Assembly (NCBI GenBank): GCA_964406605.1
Contig: CAYOSF010000010.1
Location: 148,795-212,794 of the forward strand
DNA: 64,000 nucleotides
Reading direction: 5' to 3'
Origin: CAYOSF01 sp964406605
GTDB taxonomy: Bacteria; Chloroflexota; Dehalococcoidia; DSTF01; RBG-16-68-14
Shown one piece after another: positions 35,884-44,301 of the stretch. Both the position numbers and the translations under genes were made by a program. The notes under the pieces were generated by a model. The model had not been told where the DNA came from. It searched no databases and saw nothing but the letters and a program-made list of their open reading frames with translations. Every line of letters begins with the position of its first letter. The stretch's first letter is position 1.

Positions 35884-37086
35884 GTGCTGGGAGTGACACG
35901 GCTGCTCTGCGGTACCGTGACCCCCGGCGATGCCCTGCGCTTCGGCAGGAAGGCGAGCGGCCTGCGCCCGGAGCTGCTCCACTACTCCCAGGATAAGAAG
36001 CCGGTGGTGGCGTGGAACGTCACGCGGCGCTGCAACCTCCACTGCGCTCATTGCTACACCGACTCCTTCGACCGCGAGTATGAGGGGGAGCTGAGCACCG
36101 AAGAAGCCCGGGCGGTCATCGACGACCTGGCCGGCTTCGGCGTGCCTGTCGTCCTGTTCTCCGGCGGAGAGCCCTTGCTGCGCCGCGACCTATTCGAGCT
36201 GATCGGCCACGCCCAGAGTAGTGGCATCCGGACCGTGCTCTCCAGCAACGGCACGCTCATCACGGTCGATGTGGCCCGCAGGCTCAGCCAGATCGGACTA
36301 CCCTACGTTGGCATCAGCATGGACGGGCCGGAGGCGGTGCACGACCGGTTTCGGGGCAAGAAGGGGGCCTTTCAGGAGACGCTGGGGGCCATCCGCCGCT
36401 GCCGCGACGCCGGCCTGCGGGTGGGGCTCAGAGTCACCTTGACCGAGTACAGCTACCCCTTTCTGGATGACCTGTTCGACCTGATCGAGGAGGAGGAGAT
36501 CCCGCGCGCGTGCTTCTACCACCTTGCCTACGCCGGACGCGGCAGCCGGCTCGTCGCTCACGACCTGACCCACGAGCAGACGCGCAACGCGGTCGACGTG
36601 ATCTTCCGGCGCGCCGTCGATTTCCATCGCCGCGGGCTCACCAAGGACATTCTGACCGTCGACAACCACACGGACGGCGTCTATCTGTATCTGAAGGTGC
36701 GGGACGAGCAGCCGGAGCGGGCGGACGACGTCTACCAGATGTTGCGCTGGAACGGCGGCAACCAGTCGGGGGTGGCCATCGCCAATATCGACTATCTGGG
36801 GGACGTCCACGCCGACCAGTTCAGCAGCCACTACAGCTTCGGGAACGTTCGGGAGCGCCCGTTCAGCCAGATCTGGACCGATACCTCCGATGCCAGGATG
36901 CGCATTCTCAAGAACCGCAGGGGGCACATCGGGGGCAGATGCTCGCGTTGCCCGTACTTCGAGATCTGCAACGGCAACCTGCGGGCGCGCGCCGAATCCT
37001 ACTACGGCGACCCCTGGGCCGAAGACCCAGCCTGCTACCTGACGGATGAGGAGCTCGGCATCGTTGAGGCGGGCGCGAGGGCGTAG
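35884..37086 (+). CDS. ahbC: Radical SAM 12,18-didecarboxysiroheme deacetylase
   Basis: This is a 400-residue radical SAM enzyme. In the siroheme-dependent heme pathway, AhbC removes the two acetate side chains of 12,18-didecarboxysiroheme to give iron-coproporphyrin III. The N-terminus GVTRLLCGTVTPGDALRFG is diagnostic for this branch. The SAM cluster motif is C50-x3-C54-x2-C57 (CNLHCAHC), followed by FSGGEPLLRRD, and the C-terminal cysteines (C353, C356, C362) would bind an auxiliary cluster. The GTG start has GGAGAAG just upstream. The downstream fused gene supplies the other Ahb steps. Confidence 0.85.
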   Translation: MLGVTRLLCGTVTPGDALRFGRKASGLRPELLHYSQDKKPVVAWNVTRRCNLHCAHCYTDSFDREYEGELSTEEARAVIDDLAGFGVPVVLFSGGEPLLRRDLFELIGHAQSSGIRTVLSSNGTLITVDVARRLSQIGLPYVGISMDGPEAVHDRFRGKKGAFQETLGAIRRCRDAGLRVGLRVTLTEYSYPFLDDLFDLIEEEEIPRACFYHLAYAGRGSRLVAHDLTHEQTRNAVDVIFRRAVDFHRRGLTKDILTVDNHTDGVYLYLKVRDEQPERADDVYQMLRWNGGNQSGVAIANIDYLGDVHADQFSSHYSFGNVRERPFSQIWTDTSDARMRILKNRRGHIGGRCSRCPYFEICNGNLRARAESYYGDPWAEDPACYLTDEELGIVEAGARA

Positions 37087-37188
37087 CCGTGGCCTCTTGC
37101 CCGATATTCGTTCGTGACGAGAGCGGCTCCTGCGCCTTGATACGATGATGGCCCGCTTGCCAAAGGAGGCGTCGCCATAGGCGAGGAG

Positions 37189-39411
37189 ATGACAGACGGC
37201 GCGAGACCTGCACAGGGCGATGGCGGCGACTCCGTTCCCCGGCTCATCTTCTGGGAGACGACGGCGGGCTGCAATCTGCGCTGCACCCACTGCCGCCGCA
37301 TCGATGTGGCCGATCAGCTCGTGCCGGAGGACCTGACCACCGAGGAGTCGAAGGACCTGGTCGACCAGATCGTGGCCTTCTGCCGCCCGATCCTGATCCT
37401 CTCCGGAGGCGAGCCGTTGTTCCGCCCCGACATCCTCGAGATAGCCCGCTACGCGGTCGACCGTGGCCTGCACGTGGCCCTGGCCACCAACGCCACCCTC
37501 ATCGACGGGCCGATGGCCCGGCGTATCGCCGAGTCGGGCATCGCGCGGGTGGCGGTCAGCCTGGACGGCGCCGTCCCCGCCACCCACGATGCCTTCCGCG
37601 CCCTGCCCGGCGCCTTCAACCGGGCCCTGGAGGGCATTCGCCTGCTCAAGGCCCAGGGGACGAGCCTGCAGATAAACACCACGGTGGCCCGCCACAACAT
37701 CCATGAGCTGCCCCGGATCTTCGATCTGGCCCTCTCCCTGGGAGCCGACGCCCTCCACCTCTTCCTGCTCGTGCCGGTCGGCTGCGGCACGGAGATAGCG
37801 GACGAGCAGATGGTCACGCCCCAGGAGTACGAGGACACGCTGAACTGGCTCTACGACCGGGAGCGGGAGGGGCGGCTGGAGCTCAAGGCGACCTGCGCGC
37901 CCCACTACTTCCGGATCGCGCGGCAGCGGAGGGCGGCGGAGCGCAGGGAGGAAGCGCCGGCCAAGCCCGAGGGTGAGGCTGTGGCTTCCTCGGGAGGCAC
38001 CGGCCACCCCGGCGGGCTGCACGCGGCGACCAAGGGCTGCCTGGCGGGCACGGGCGTCTGCTTCGTCTCGCACAAGGGCGAGGTCTTCCCCTGCGGCTAC
38101 CTGCCCGTGCGGGCCGGCAACGTTCGCGAGGAGCCGCTGGCCGGGATCTGGTCGGGAGGGGCCGTGTTCAGGCAATTGCGGGATCCCGGCCTCCTGCGGG
38201 GGAAGTGCGGCCCCTGCGAGTTCAAGAACGTCTGCGGCGGGTGCCGGGCGCGCGCCTTCGGGATCAGCGGGGACTACCTGGCCGAGGAACCTTTCTGTCT
38301 CCACGAGCCCCGGCGCCAAGAGGCGAGCATGCGTCCCGCGAATCCTACCGCCCGGAGGGGCGCGCGGTCCGAAGGCGGATCGCGCCAGACCGTGATGGAG
38401 ATGCCGGCGCGCGCCGGGCGGGACATCGACACCACCGACCGCAGGCTCCTCAACGCCCTCCAGGAGGACGTCCCGCTGGTATCGAGGCCGTTCCTCGCCA
38501 TGGGCGAGAAGCTGGACCTTGCCGAGGACGAGGTGATCGCGCGCATCAGGCGGCTGAAGGGTCCCGAGGGAACGGGCGTCATCCGCCAGATCAGCGCCAT
38601 CTTCGACAGCCGGCGCCTGGGCTACAGGAGCACGCTGGTCGGGGCGAGAGTGGCGCCGGAGCGCGTCGACGAGGTTGCCGCCGTGGTCAACCGGCACCCC
38701 GGGGTGAGCCACAACTATCGCCGCGATCACGAATGGAACCTCTGGTTCACTCTGGCGGTCCCGCCGGAGGAGAGCGTGGAGGCCGTCGTCAAGGCGCTGG
38801 ACGAACAGGTGGGCGGCCTGGAGTACCGGCTGTTCCCCGCCCTGCGTATCTTCAAGATCGGCGTCAAGCTGGACATGGAGTACGGCGGGGAAGGGCCGGA
38901 GACAGCGCAGGGGCCCGGCTATGAAGAGGGCGTGCAAAGGCACGTTCTGGACGAGCGGGACCGGGCCTTCGTGCGCGAGCTCCAGCGTGACTTCGAGCTC
39001 GTCCCTCGCCCCTTCGCGCCGATGGCGGACCGGCTTGGGGTGGGTGAGGAGGCGGTGCTGGCCTGGGCGCGGGACGCAATCGAGAAAGGGTGGCTCCGCC
39101 GGGTGGCCGGCGTGCTGCGGCACCGTCAGGCGGGATTCGGCGGCAACGGCATGGCGGTCTGGAACGTTCCGGAGGGGCGGCTGGAGGAGGTGGGAGCTAT
39201 CGCCGCCTCCTTCCCGGAGACGAGCCACTGCCTGGAGCGCGCCACGTACCCGGACTGGCCGTACGGCCTGTTCACCACGGTCCACGCGCGCACGCGGGAG
39301 AGATGCGAGGCGATCGTGCGTGAGATATCGCACAGAACGGGCATCAGCGACTATCTCATCCTGTTCAGCAGCAAGGAGTACAAGAAGGTCCGGGTCCGGT
39401 ACTTCGCCTGA
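37189..39411 (+). CDS. ahbD: Fused heme synthase and siroheme decarboxylase (AhbD-AhbA-AhbB)
   Basis: This is a 740-residue three-part protein. Residues about 1-375 are a radical SAM enzyme of the AhbD type, which oxidatively decarboxylates two propionates of Fe-coproporphyrin III. It has C28-x3-C32-x2-C35 (CNLRCTHC), LSGGEPLFRPD, and SPASM-like cysteines at 284, 291, 302, 340, 343, 349 and 352. After a roughly 35-residue basic linker, residues 412-570 form an Lrp/AsnC-like AhbA domain (NYRRDHEWNLWFTL). Residues 587-740 form an AhbB-like domain (ATYPDWPYGLFTTVHARTR, ending in KVRVRYF). AhbA/B normally form the siroheme decarboxylase heterodimer. The conserved YRRDHEWN and TYPDWPYG loops suggest activity. 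The ATG is about 100 bp after ahbC. Confidence 0.87.
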   Translation: MTDGARPAQGDGGDSVPRLIFWETTAGCNLRCTHCRRIDVADQLVPEDLTTEESKDLVDQIVAFCRPILILSGGEPLFRPDILEIARYAVDRGLHVALATNATLIDGPMARRIAESGIARVAVSLDGAVPATHDAFRALPGAFNRALEGIRLLKAQGTSLQINTTVARHNIHELPRIFDLALSLGADALHLFLLVPVGCGTEIADEQMVTPQEYEDTLNWLYDREREGRLELKATCAPHYFRIARQRRAAERREEAPAKPEGEAVASSGGTGHPGGLHAATKGCLAGTGVCFVSHKGEVFPCGYLPVRAGNVREEPLAGIWSGGAVFRQLRDPGLLRGKCGPCEFKNVCGGCRARAFGISGDYLAEEPFCLHEPRRQEASMRPANPTARRGARSEGGSRQTVMEMPARAGRDIDTTDRRLLNALQEDVPLVSRPFLAMGEKLDLAEDEVIARIRRLKGPEGTGVIRQISAIFDSRRLGYRSTLVGARVAPERVDEVAAVVNRHPGVSHNYRRDHEWNLWFTLAVPPEESVEAVVKALDEQVGGLEYRLFPALRIFKIGVKLDMEYGGEGPETAQGPGYEEGVQRHVLDERDRAFVRELQRDFELVPRPFAPMADRLGVGEEAVLAWARDAIEKGWLRRVAGVLRHRQAGFGGNGMAVWNVPEGRLEEVGAIAASFPETSHCLERATYPDWPYGLFTTVHARTRERCEAIVREISHRTGISDYLILFSSKEYKKVRVRYFA

Positions 39412-39451
39412 TGCTCGGCGCGTTCTCACCGGCGCCCGTGACGCCGGCCGG

Positions 39452-40234
39452 CTAGGGTCCCATCAACGCCGCGTACTGGTACTTCTGCCGGAAGCCCATG
39501 CGTTCGTAGACGCCGTGGCCCATCGGTGTGGAGCCTATCCAGGCCGCGGTTGCGCCGCGGCGGCGCCCGGCCTCGATCGCGGCCCAGACCATCGCCGTGC
39601 CGAAGCCCCGGCGCCGGAACGGTATCTCGACTGCGACGTTGTAGATGCCGACCAGACCGTCCGTCACGACGGCCATCGATGAGGCCACTGCCTCACCGTC
39701 GACTTCGCCCAGGAGCATCGCGAACCCCAGATCTCGCGCGGTGGACGCAATGCCCAGACCGATGTGCTCCAGCCTGTCCGCTTGCCAGCCGATGGGACCG
39801 TAGAGTTCGAGGTCCGCCTGGCTCTCCACCTCACGAATGACGATCGCGTCCGGCCTCCCCGCGACGGTCAGGTCGCGTTCCATGAAGAGCGCGGGCTCCG
39901 TGTAGTCGGTTGTGTATCCGGCGGCCGTCGCCGCATCGATAAGGGCGCGGTCCAGGTCCTCGCGTAGCATCAGGCGGAACGGGCTTCCTCGGGAGGAGTA
40001 CCAGCGCTCGATCGCTTCGAGGTGCGAAGGGTGGCCGGGCTCGCTGGCGGCCACCGCCTGGTTGAAGAACGGGGCTTCCGGCGTTGCCGCGTCGACGAGG
40101 TACAAGGGGCCCAGGGTTGCCGTCGCCGCATCGGGATTGAGGTGCGCGACCCGCTCCAGGGCGACCGTGTTGTTCCGGTGCATCGCGGCGCGTACCACTG
40201 CGTCCGTCTCGGCTGGATCCGGTGCTCGGCTCAT
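39452..40234 (-). CDS. GNAT family N-acetyltransferase
   Basis: This is a 260-residue acetyltransferase with the acetyl-CoA loop VEIPFRRRGFGTAMV and the C-terminal GVYERMGFRQKYQY. The N-terminal half (NLNP-like DAATATLGPLYLVDA) is a second, degenerate domain. The ATG at 40232-40234 is preferred over the longer open frame. It is divergent from the next GNAT gene. Confidence 0.8.
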   Translation of the reverse strand: MSRAPDPAETDAVVRAAMHRNNTVALERVAHLNPDAATATLGPLYLVDAATPEAPFFNQAVAASEPGHPSHLEAIERWYSSRGSPFRLMLREDLDRALIDAATAAGYTTDYTEPALFMERDLTVAGRPDAIVIREVESQADLELYGPIGWQADRLEHIGLGIASTARDLGFAMLLGEVDGEAVASSMAVVTDGLVGIYNVAVEIPFRRRGFGTAMVWAAIEAGRRRGATAAWIGSTPMGHGVYERMGFRQKYQYAALMGP

Positions 40235-40394
40235 GGATCGAAGATACCGGCCGTATCTGGTCCGGGCAACCGAAGTGGCGACGTGGCCGCGGGGAGAGTG
40301 ACTCTGTACCGGGAAAGGGGACCTGGCCTTCCACCTCCCGAGCGTTTCGGTCTGCTCTCGCGCCGGCGCGGCGCGATCTGCTATCAACTCTCGT

Positions 40395-41303
40395 ATGGAA
40401 AAGACTGCTCTTAGGGCGATGCAGGGTCTTGCGCAGGAGCTGTGGAGGCGGGAGCCGGCGTTGGTGAACGCGGATGCGACCGTCGGCGAGCTTGCGTGGG
40501 TCTGGGGTACCCAGCACGGAATCTCTGGATCGGCGTGGAGGCAGCGCCTCTGGACCGACGACGGGAGCACCGTCGCATGGGGTTGGATCTTCGACCCTAT
40601 GACGACAATCCTTTCGGCGACGGACACGCGATCGGAACCGACGAGGCTCGTGTGGCAGGTGGACCCGGAACACCCCGAGCTCTTTGATGAGGTACTTGAC
40701 TGGTTCGAGGCTGAGACACCTGGCGTCGTTCGACAAACGACGGTGCGCCTGGCCGACGCGGATGCGCTGGAGAGGCTGCTGCGTCACGGCTACGAGCGCG
40801 ATCTGGGCGCGCCCTGGGATCTTCTCTGCACGCGCGGTCTGCGCGATATCGAGGAGCCCGCCCTGCCGGCCGGCTACCGTCTCAGGACCATGCGCGAGGT
40901 TGGGGACCTTTCCCGGCGCGTGGCAGTCCACCGAGCCGCATGGGAGCCATCAAGCGTGACGGAATCGAGCTACGCCGACGTGATGAATACCTGGCCCTAC
41001 CGCGACGCTCTCGACTTCGTGGTCGAGGCGCCCGACGGCTCACTCGCCGCGTCGGCCCTCGGATGGTACGACGAGCGGAACCGAGTCGGCGAGTTCGAGC
41101 CGGTTGGGACCCACCCCGACCACCGCCGGCGCGGCCTGGCCCGAGCGGTCAGCCTCTTCGGGCTGCAGCGCTTTCGTGATGCGGGCGCGGAGTTGGCGAT
41201 AGTGGCCTGCCGCGGCGATGCCGACTACCCGATACCCAAGCTGGTGTACGAGTCGGTCGGGTTCCGTGAGTTCACGCGCGAGCTTCGGTTCAACAAGGGC
41301 TAG
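40395..41303 (+). CDS. Tandem-GNAT acetyltransferase (MshD-like)
   Basis: This 302-residue protein has an N-terminal degenerate GNAT domain and an active-looking C-terminal one (VGTHPDHRRRGLARAVSL, VYESVGFREF). The arrangement resembles mycothiol synthase MshD, but there is no other thiol pathway gene here, so the acceptor is open. Confidence 0.8.
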   Translation: MEKTALRAMQGLAQELWRREPALVNADATVGELAWVWGTQHGISGSAWRQRLWTDDGSTVAWGWIFDPMTTILSATDTRSEPTRLVWQVDPEHPELFDEVLDWFEAETPGVVRQTTVRLADADALERLLRHGYERDLGAPWDLLCTRGLRDIEEPALPAGYRLRTMREVGDLSRRVAVHRAAWEPSSVTESSYADVMNTWPYRDALDFVVEAPDGSLAASALGWYDERNRVGEFEPVGTHPDHRRRGLARAVSLFGLQRFRDAGAELAIVACRGDADYPIPKLVYESVGFREFTRELRFNKG

Positions 41304-41371
41304 CGCCAGGCACAGAGCATCCCGGGGCGCTACCGGTGATCGATCACGATCGTGATTCCTGAAGTGCCCCT

Positions 41372-41788
41372 CTAGGCGGTTGCTCCCACCTCGGATGTGC
41401 AGAAGGCGCAACGGCGGGCATCCGCCGGGATCTCGCTCAGGCACTCCGGACACTTCTTGACCGACGGGTCCTCCGGCTCTTCTCCGCGGGAGCGCGCCAC
41501 CAGTTCGTTGACAGGGACCACGACGAAGAAGAACACGGCGGCGGCGATCAGGACGAAGGCCAGCGCCGCGTTGATGAAATCGCCGTATCTGAACGTGCTG
41601 TCGTTGATGGTGAAGGTGAGGGCGGAGAAGTCCGGCTCACCGAAGATGGCTGCGACGATCGGGGTGATGAAGTCCGCCACGAGGGCATCGACGACGGTGC
41701 CGAAGGCGGCGCCGATCACGATGCCCACCGCCAGGTCAACGACGTTGCCTCTGAGCAGGAACTGCTTGAATTCGCTGAGCAGGTTCAT
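41372..41788 (-). CDS. mscL: Large-conductance mechanosensitive channel with C-terminal zinc ribbon
   Basis: This is a 138-residue MscL, the pore that releases solutes during hypo-osmotic shock. The N-terminus (FKQFLLRGNVVDLAVGIVIG) and second helix (FINAALAFVLIAAAVFFFVV) are canonical. The C-terminus replaces the usual helical bundle end with a short zinc ribbon, CPECLSEIPADARRCAFC. The ATG has AAGGAGGAG upstream. It is monocistronic. Confidence 0.93.
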   Translation of the reverse strand: MNLLSEFKQFLLRGNVVDLAVGIVIGAAFGTVVDALVADFITPIVAAIFGEPDFSALTFTINDSTFRYGDFINAALAFVLIAAAVFFFVVVPVNELVARSRGEEPEDPSVKKCPECLSEIPADARRCAFCTSEVGATA

Positions 41789-42003
41789 CGGGTCTCCTCC
41801 TTTCTTAGGCATCCAAGTATGGGGCGGGGCCGCGGGCGGCGCAAGAGGGCCAAGGGTGGCGGCACCTGTCACCTCCGGGATCCCGGGTGCAGCAAGGCCC
41901 CCGTCACAATGCGTCCCCCGCCCGCCCGTGGTAACGTGTGAGTAGACGACGGAGAACGGTCTGTGTGGCGGCGGCGCGGCCACCGGGAGAGGAGCGGGCA
42001 AAC

Positions 42004-42726
42004 ATGAAGTGGTACGTTCTCGGTATCGGCTTGCTGGTGGCTCTCGGGCTGACGGCCTGCGGCGGCGATGGCAATGGCAATGGCAACGGTACACCGCAGG
42101 ATTCAACGATCGATCCGGCGGACTATCAGTCCACCGTGGACAATGCGTTCTTCCCGCTCACCTCGCCGGGCCCCGCGGTCTACGAGGGAGAAGAGGTGGA
42201 CCCTGATACCGGAGAGGTCGTCAAAACCCGGGTTGAGTCAACGGTCTTGGCCGAGACCGACGTCGTCGCCGGAGTGGAGGTCGCCGTCGTCGAGGTGAAG
42301 GAGTTCGAGGACGGGGAGCTGGTCGAGGTAACGCGGGACTACTACGCGCAGCGCAGCGACGGTGCCGTCTACTACTTCGGCGAGCGGGTGGACAACTACG
42401 AAGGCGGCGAGATCGTAGGACACGAGGGTCAGTGGCTCGCCGGTGAGGGCGACAATCTCGCTGGCGTCTTCATGCCGGCGGACCCCGAAGTCGGCGACGA
42501 GTTCGAACAGGAGCGCGCGCCCGGAGTGGCTGAGGACCGCTCGGAGGTCGTCGCGGTCGACGAGAGCGTCACGACGCCCGCCGGCTCGTTCTCGGGCTGC
42601 GTCAAGACCAAGGACTTCGACCCGCTCGGAGACGTGACCGAGTTCAAGTACTACTGCCCCAACGTCGGCCTGGTCAGAGAAGCAACGGACGAGGGCGAAA
42701 CGCTGAGCGAGATCGTCAACTTCTAG
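42004..42726 (+). CDS. Acidic lipoprotein of unknown function
   Basis: This is a 240-residue lipoprotein (lipobox GLTAC). The mature part is acidic and predicted all-beta, with repeating strands (YYAQRSDGAVYYFGERVDNY; DPLGDVTEFKYYCPNVGLV). This pattern is common in secreted Chloroflexota/actinobacterial proteins that lack a named family. A GGGAGAGGAGCGG site precedes the ATG. It is convergent with the DUF3089 gene. Confidence 0.7.
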   Translation: MKWYVLGIGLLVALGLTACGGDGNGNGNGTPQDSTIDPADYQSTVDNAFFPLTSPGPAVYEGEEVDPDTGEVVKTRVESTVLAETDVVAGVEVAVVEVKEFEDGELVEVTRDYYAQRSDGAVYYFGERVDNYEGGEIVGHEGQWLAGEGDNLAGVFMPADPEVGDEFEQERAPGVAEDRSEVVAVDESVTTPAGSFSGCVKTKDFDPLGDVTEFKYYCPNVGLVREATDEGETLSEIVNF

Positions 42727-42779
42727 GCGCGACGCGCCCTGGCTGATCTCCGGCCGCCGCCCGCCGCGGCGGAGTACGG

Positions 42780-44024
42780 CTACCGTGCCGCGGCCGAGAT
42801 GTACGCCTCGGCCTGCCTGCCGACGATCTCCACCAAGTTGCCCATCGCCAGGTTGACGTCCACGATGTGCAGTCCGAACGAGGGCAACGCCGGCATGTCG
42901 CCGCCGATATCGTCGATGCGTGGGTCTGCCGGGTCGGCCAGCACCGTGATCTCTAGGTAGGAGAACCCATCCTTGACCACGCACTCGGCTTCTACGAAGT
43001 CGGGCAGCGTTACCCAGGGTGTGGTGATCTCGGTTCCGGCCGCCCAGGGCTCCTCCGTGGTACTGAGCGAATCACTCAGGACGCCTCCTCCTGCTCCGGT
43101 TTCGAAGTACGGCCGCAGCGTGCCCGGACCGCCGCTGAGGCTGGCAGGGTTGGTGCAGGCCGCCGTTCCCTCATCGCTCCTCCCGAAGATGGTGTTCGGA
43201 GGAGGCGGCGCGGTGTCCCTGAACGACGAGTAGCCGATCACGCACCCGGTCTGCGACTCGTCGCGGCACAGGGGGATGTTCGCGAAGTCACCGCCCACGT
43301 CCTCGCCCTCGGGTACCCCGATCGGCCACCCTATCAGCAGCGCCGAGACGAGCCGGCCGCGGAGTTGCTCGTCGCCGTCGATCTCCTCTTGGATGAGGCG
43401 GCTGAGCATGCTCGATCCCTGGGAGTGACCCACCAGCACCACTCCCCGACCGTCGTTGAAGTTGGCCATATAGTGCTTCCAGGCGTCCAGCACTGACTCG
43501 TAGGCGATCTCGCTCGCCTCCGGTCCGAACGCGGACTCATCCCCGGAGGTCAGCGACGCCAGCAGTGCCGTGAGCGTGATCTGTCGGTACATCGGGGCGT
43601 ACAGCCTGCATTGGGAGGCGAGGCGGGCGGCCTGGCTGCGCACCGCCTGGCCCTCCGCGGCGGGGTCGGGCACGAGATCGCTGTTCTCCCCGGGGTCCGG
43701 CGATATCGTGGGGTAGACGTAGAAGCAGTCGATCGGCGGGTCTTCGGCCGGTTCGAACGGCTCGATCTCGGTGCTGCCGTCCGCGTTGACGACCGTCGCG
43801 TCGAGGTCCTCGTCGCAGAAGTCGTCTGCATCCGGATGGCAGAGCCAGTTGCCGACGTCGGAGTACGTCTCGCTCACGTACCCCGCATAGGGCGCGGGCT
43901 CGCTTGTGGCCGTCTCGGAAACCACCGACTCTTCCCCGTCGTCGCCGCCGCACGCGGCTGTCGCCAGCCACACGCAACAGATGGCGGCCACGGCCACCAG
44001 CTTCACGCCTCGGACTCCTCGCAT
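42780..44024 (-). CDS. DUF3089 alpha/beta-hydrolase lipoprotein
   Basis: This is a 414-residue lipoprotein (lipobox LATAAC). The DUF3089 hallmarks are CFYVYPTIS, CRLYAPMYRQITL, and the nucleophile elbow VGHSQGS. These proteins are lipase-like, with no defined substrate. The ATG at 44022-44024 is chosen because it starts the signal peptide. Confidence 0.85.
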   Translation of the reverse strand: MRGVRGVKLVAVAAICCVWLATAACGGDDGEESVVSETATSEPAPYAGYVSETYSDVGNWLCHPDADDFCDEDLDATVVNADGSTEIEPFEPAEDPPIDCFYVYPTISPDPGENSDLVPDPAAEGQAVRSQAARLASQCRLYAPMYRQITLTALLASLTSGDESAFGPEASEIAYESVLDAWKHYMANFNDGRGVVLVGHSQGSSMLSRLIQEEIDGDEQLRGRLVSALLIGWPIGVPEGEDVGGDFANIPLCRDESQTGCVIGYSSFRDTAPPPPNTIFGRSDEGTAACTNPASLSGGPGTLRPYFETGAGGGVLSDSLSTTEEPWAAGTEITTPWVTLPDFVEAECVVKDGFSYLEITVLADPADPRIDDIGGDMPALPSFGLHIVDVNLAMGNLVEIVGRQAEAYISAAAR

Positions 44025-44301
44025 GTTCCTTGCTCCCTGCTTCCGGCGCCGCAAAGGTCGATACCTTGGCAGCGCCGTCTCCCAACTCTTGCCAAGACTA
44101 CTACGGTCGCAGAACCCCGGCAAGGAGGCGCCACTGCCAGGCGGCACCTCCGCGGACGCCCGAAGGGGGCCGTTCGGCACTCGCATTCTGCCTGAGCAGT
44201 CATTAGGCTGAACGAAAACGCGAGAGACGGCACGCGTCGCCCTCATTCGGCCGTTTCGCTAGGGGTGAAAGCGCGGATCCCGATGAAAGGAAGGCATCGT
44301 G

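Noticed and set aside
35813..35896. 27-codon leader frame overlapping the ahbC start
   Set aside because: It lacks a convincing ribosome site, and no leader peptide or riboswitch fold could be recognised.
36298..39429. Long minus-strand open frame opposite the heme genes
   Set aside because: It is antisense to ahbC and the Ahb fusion. The composition is a mirror of the real proteins, with no domain signature.
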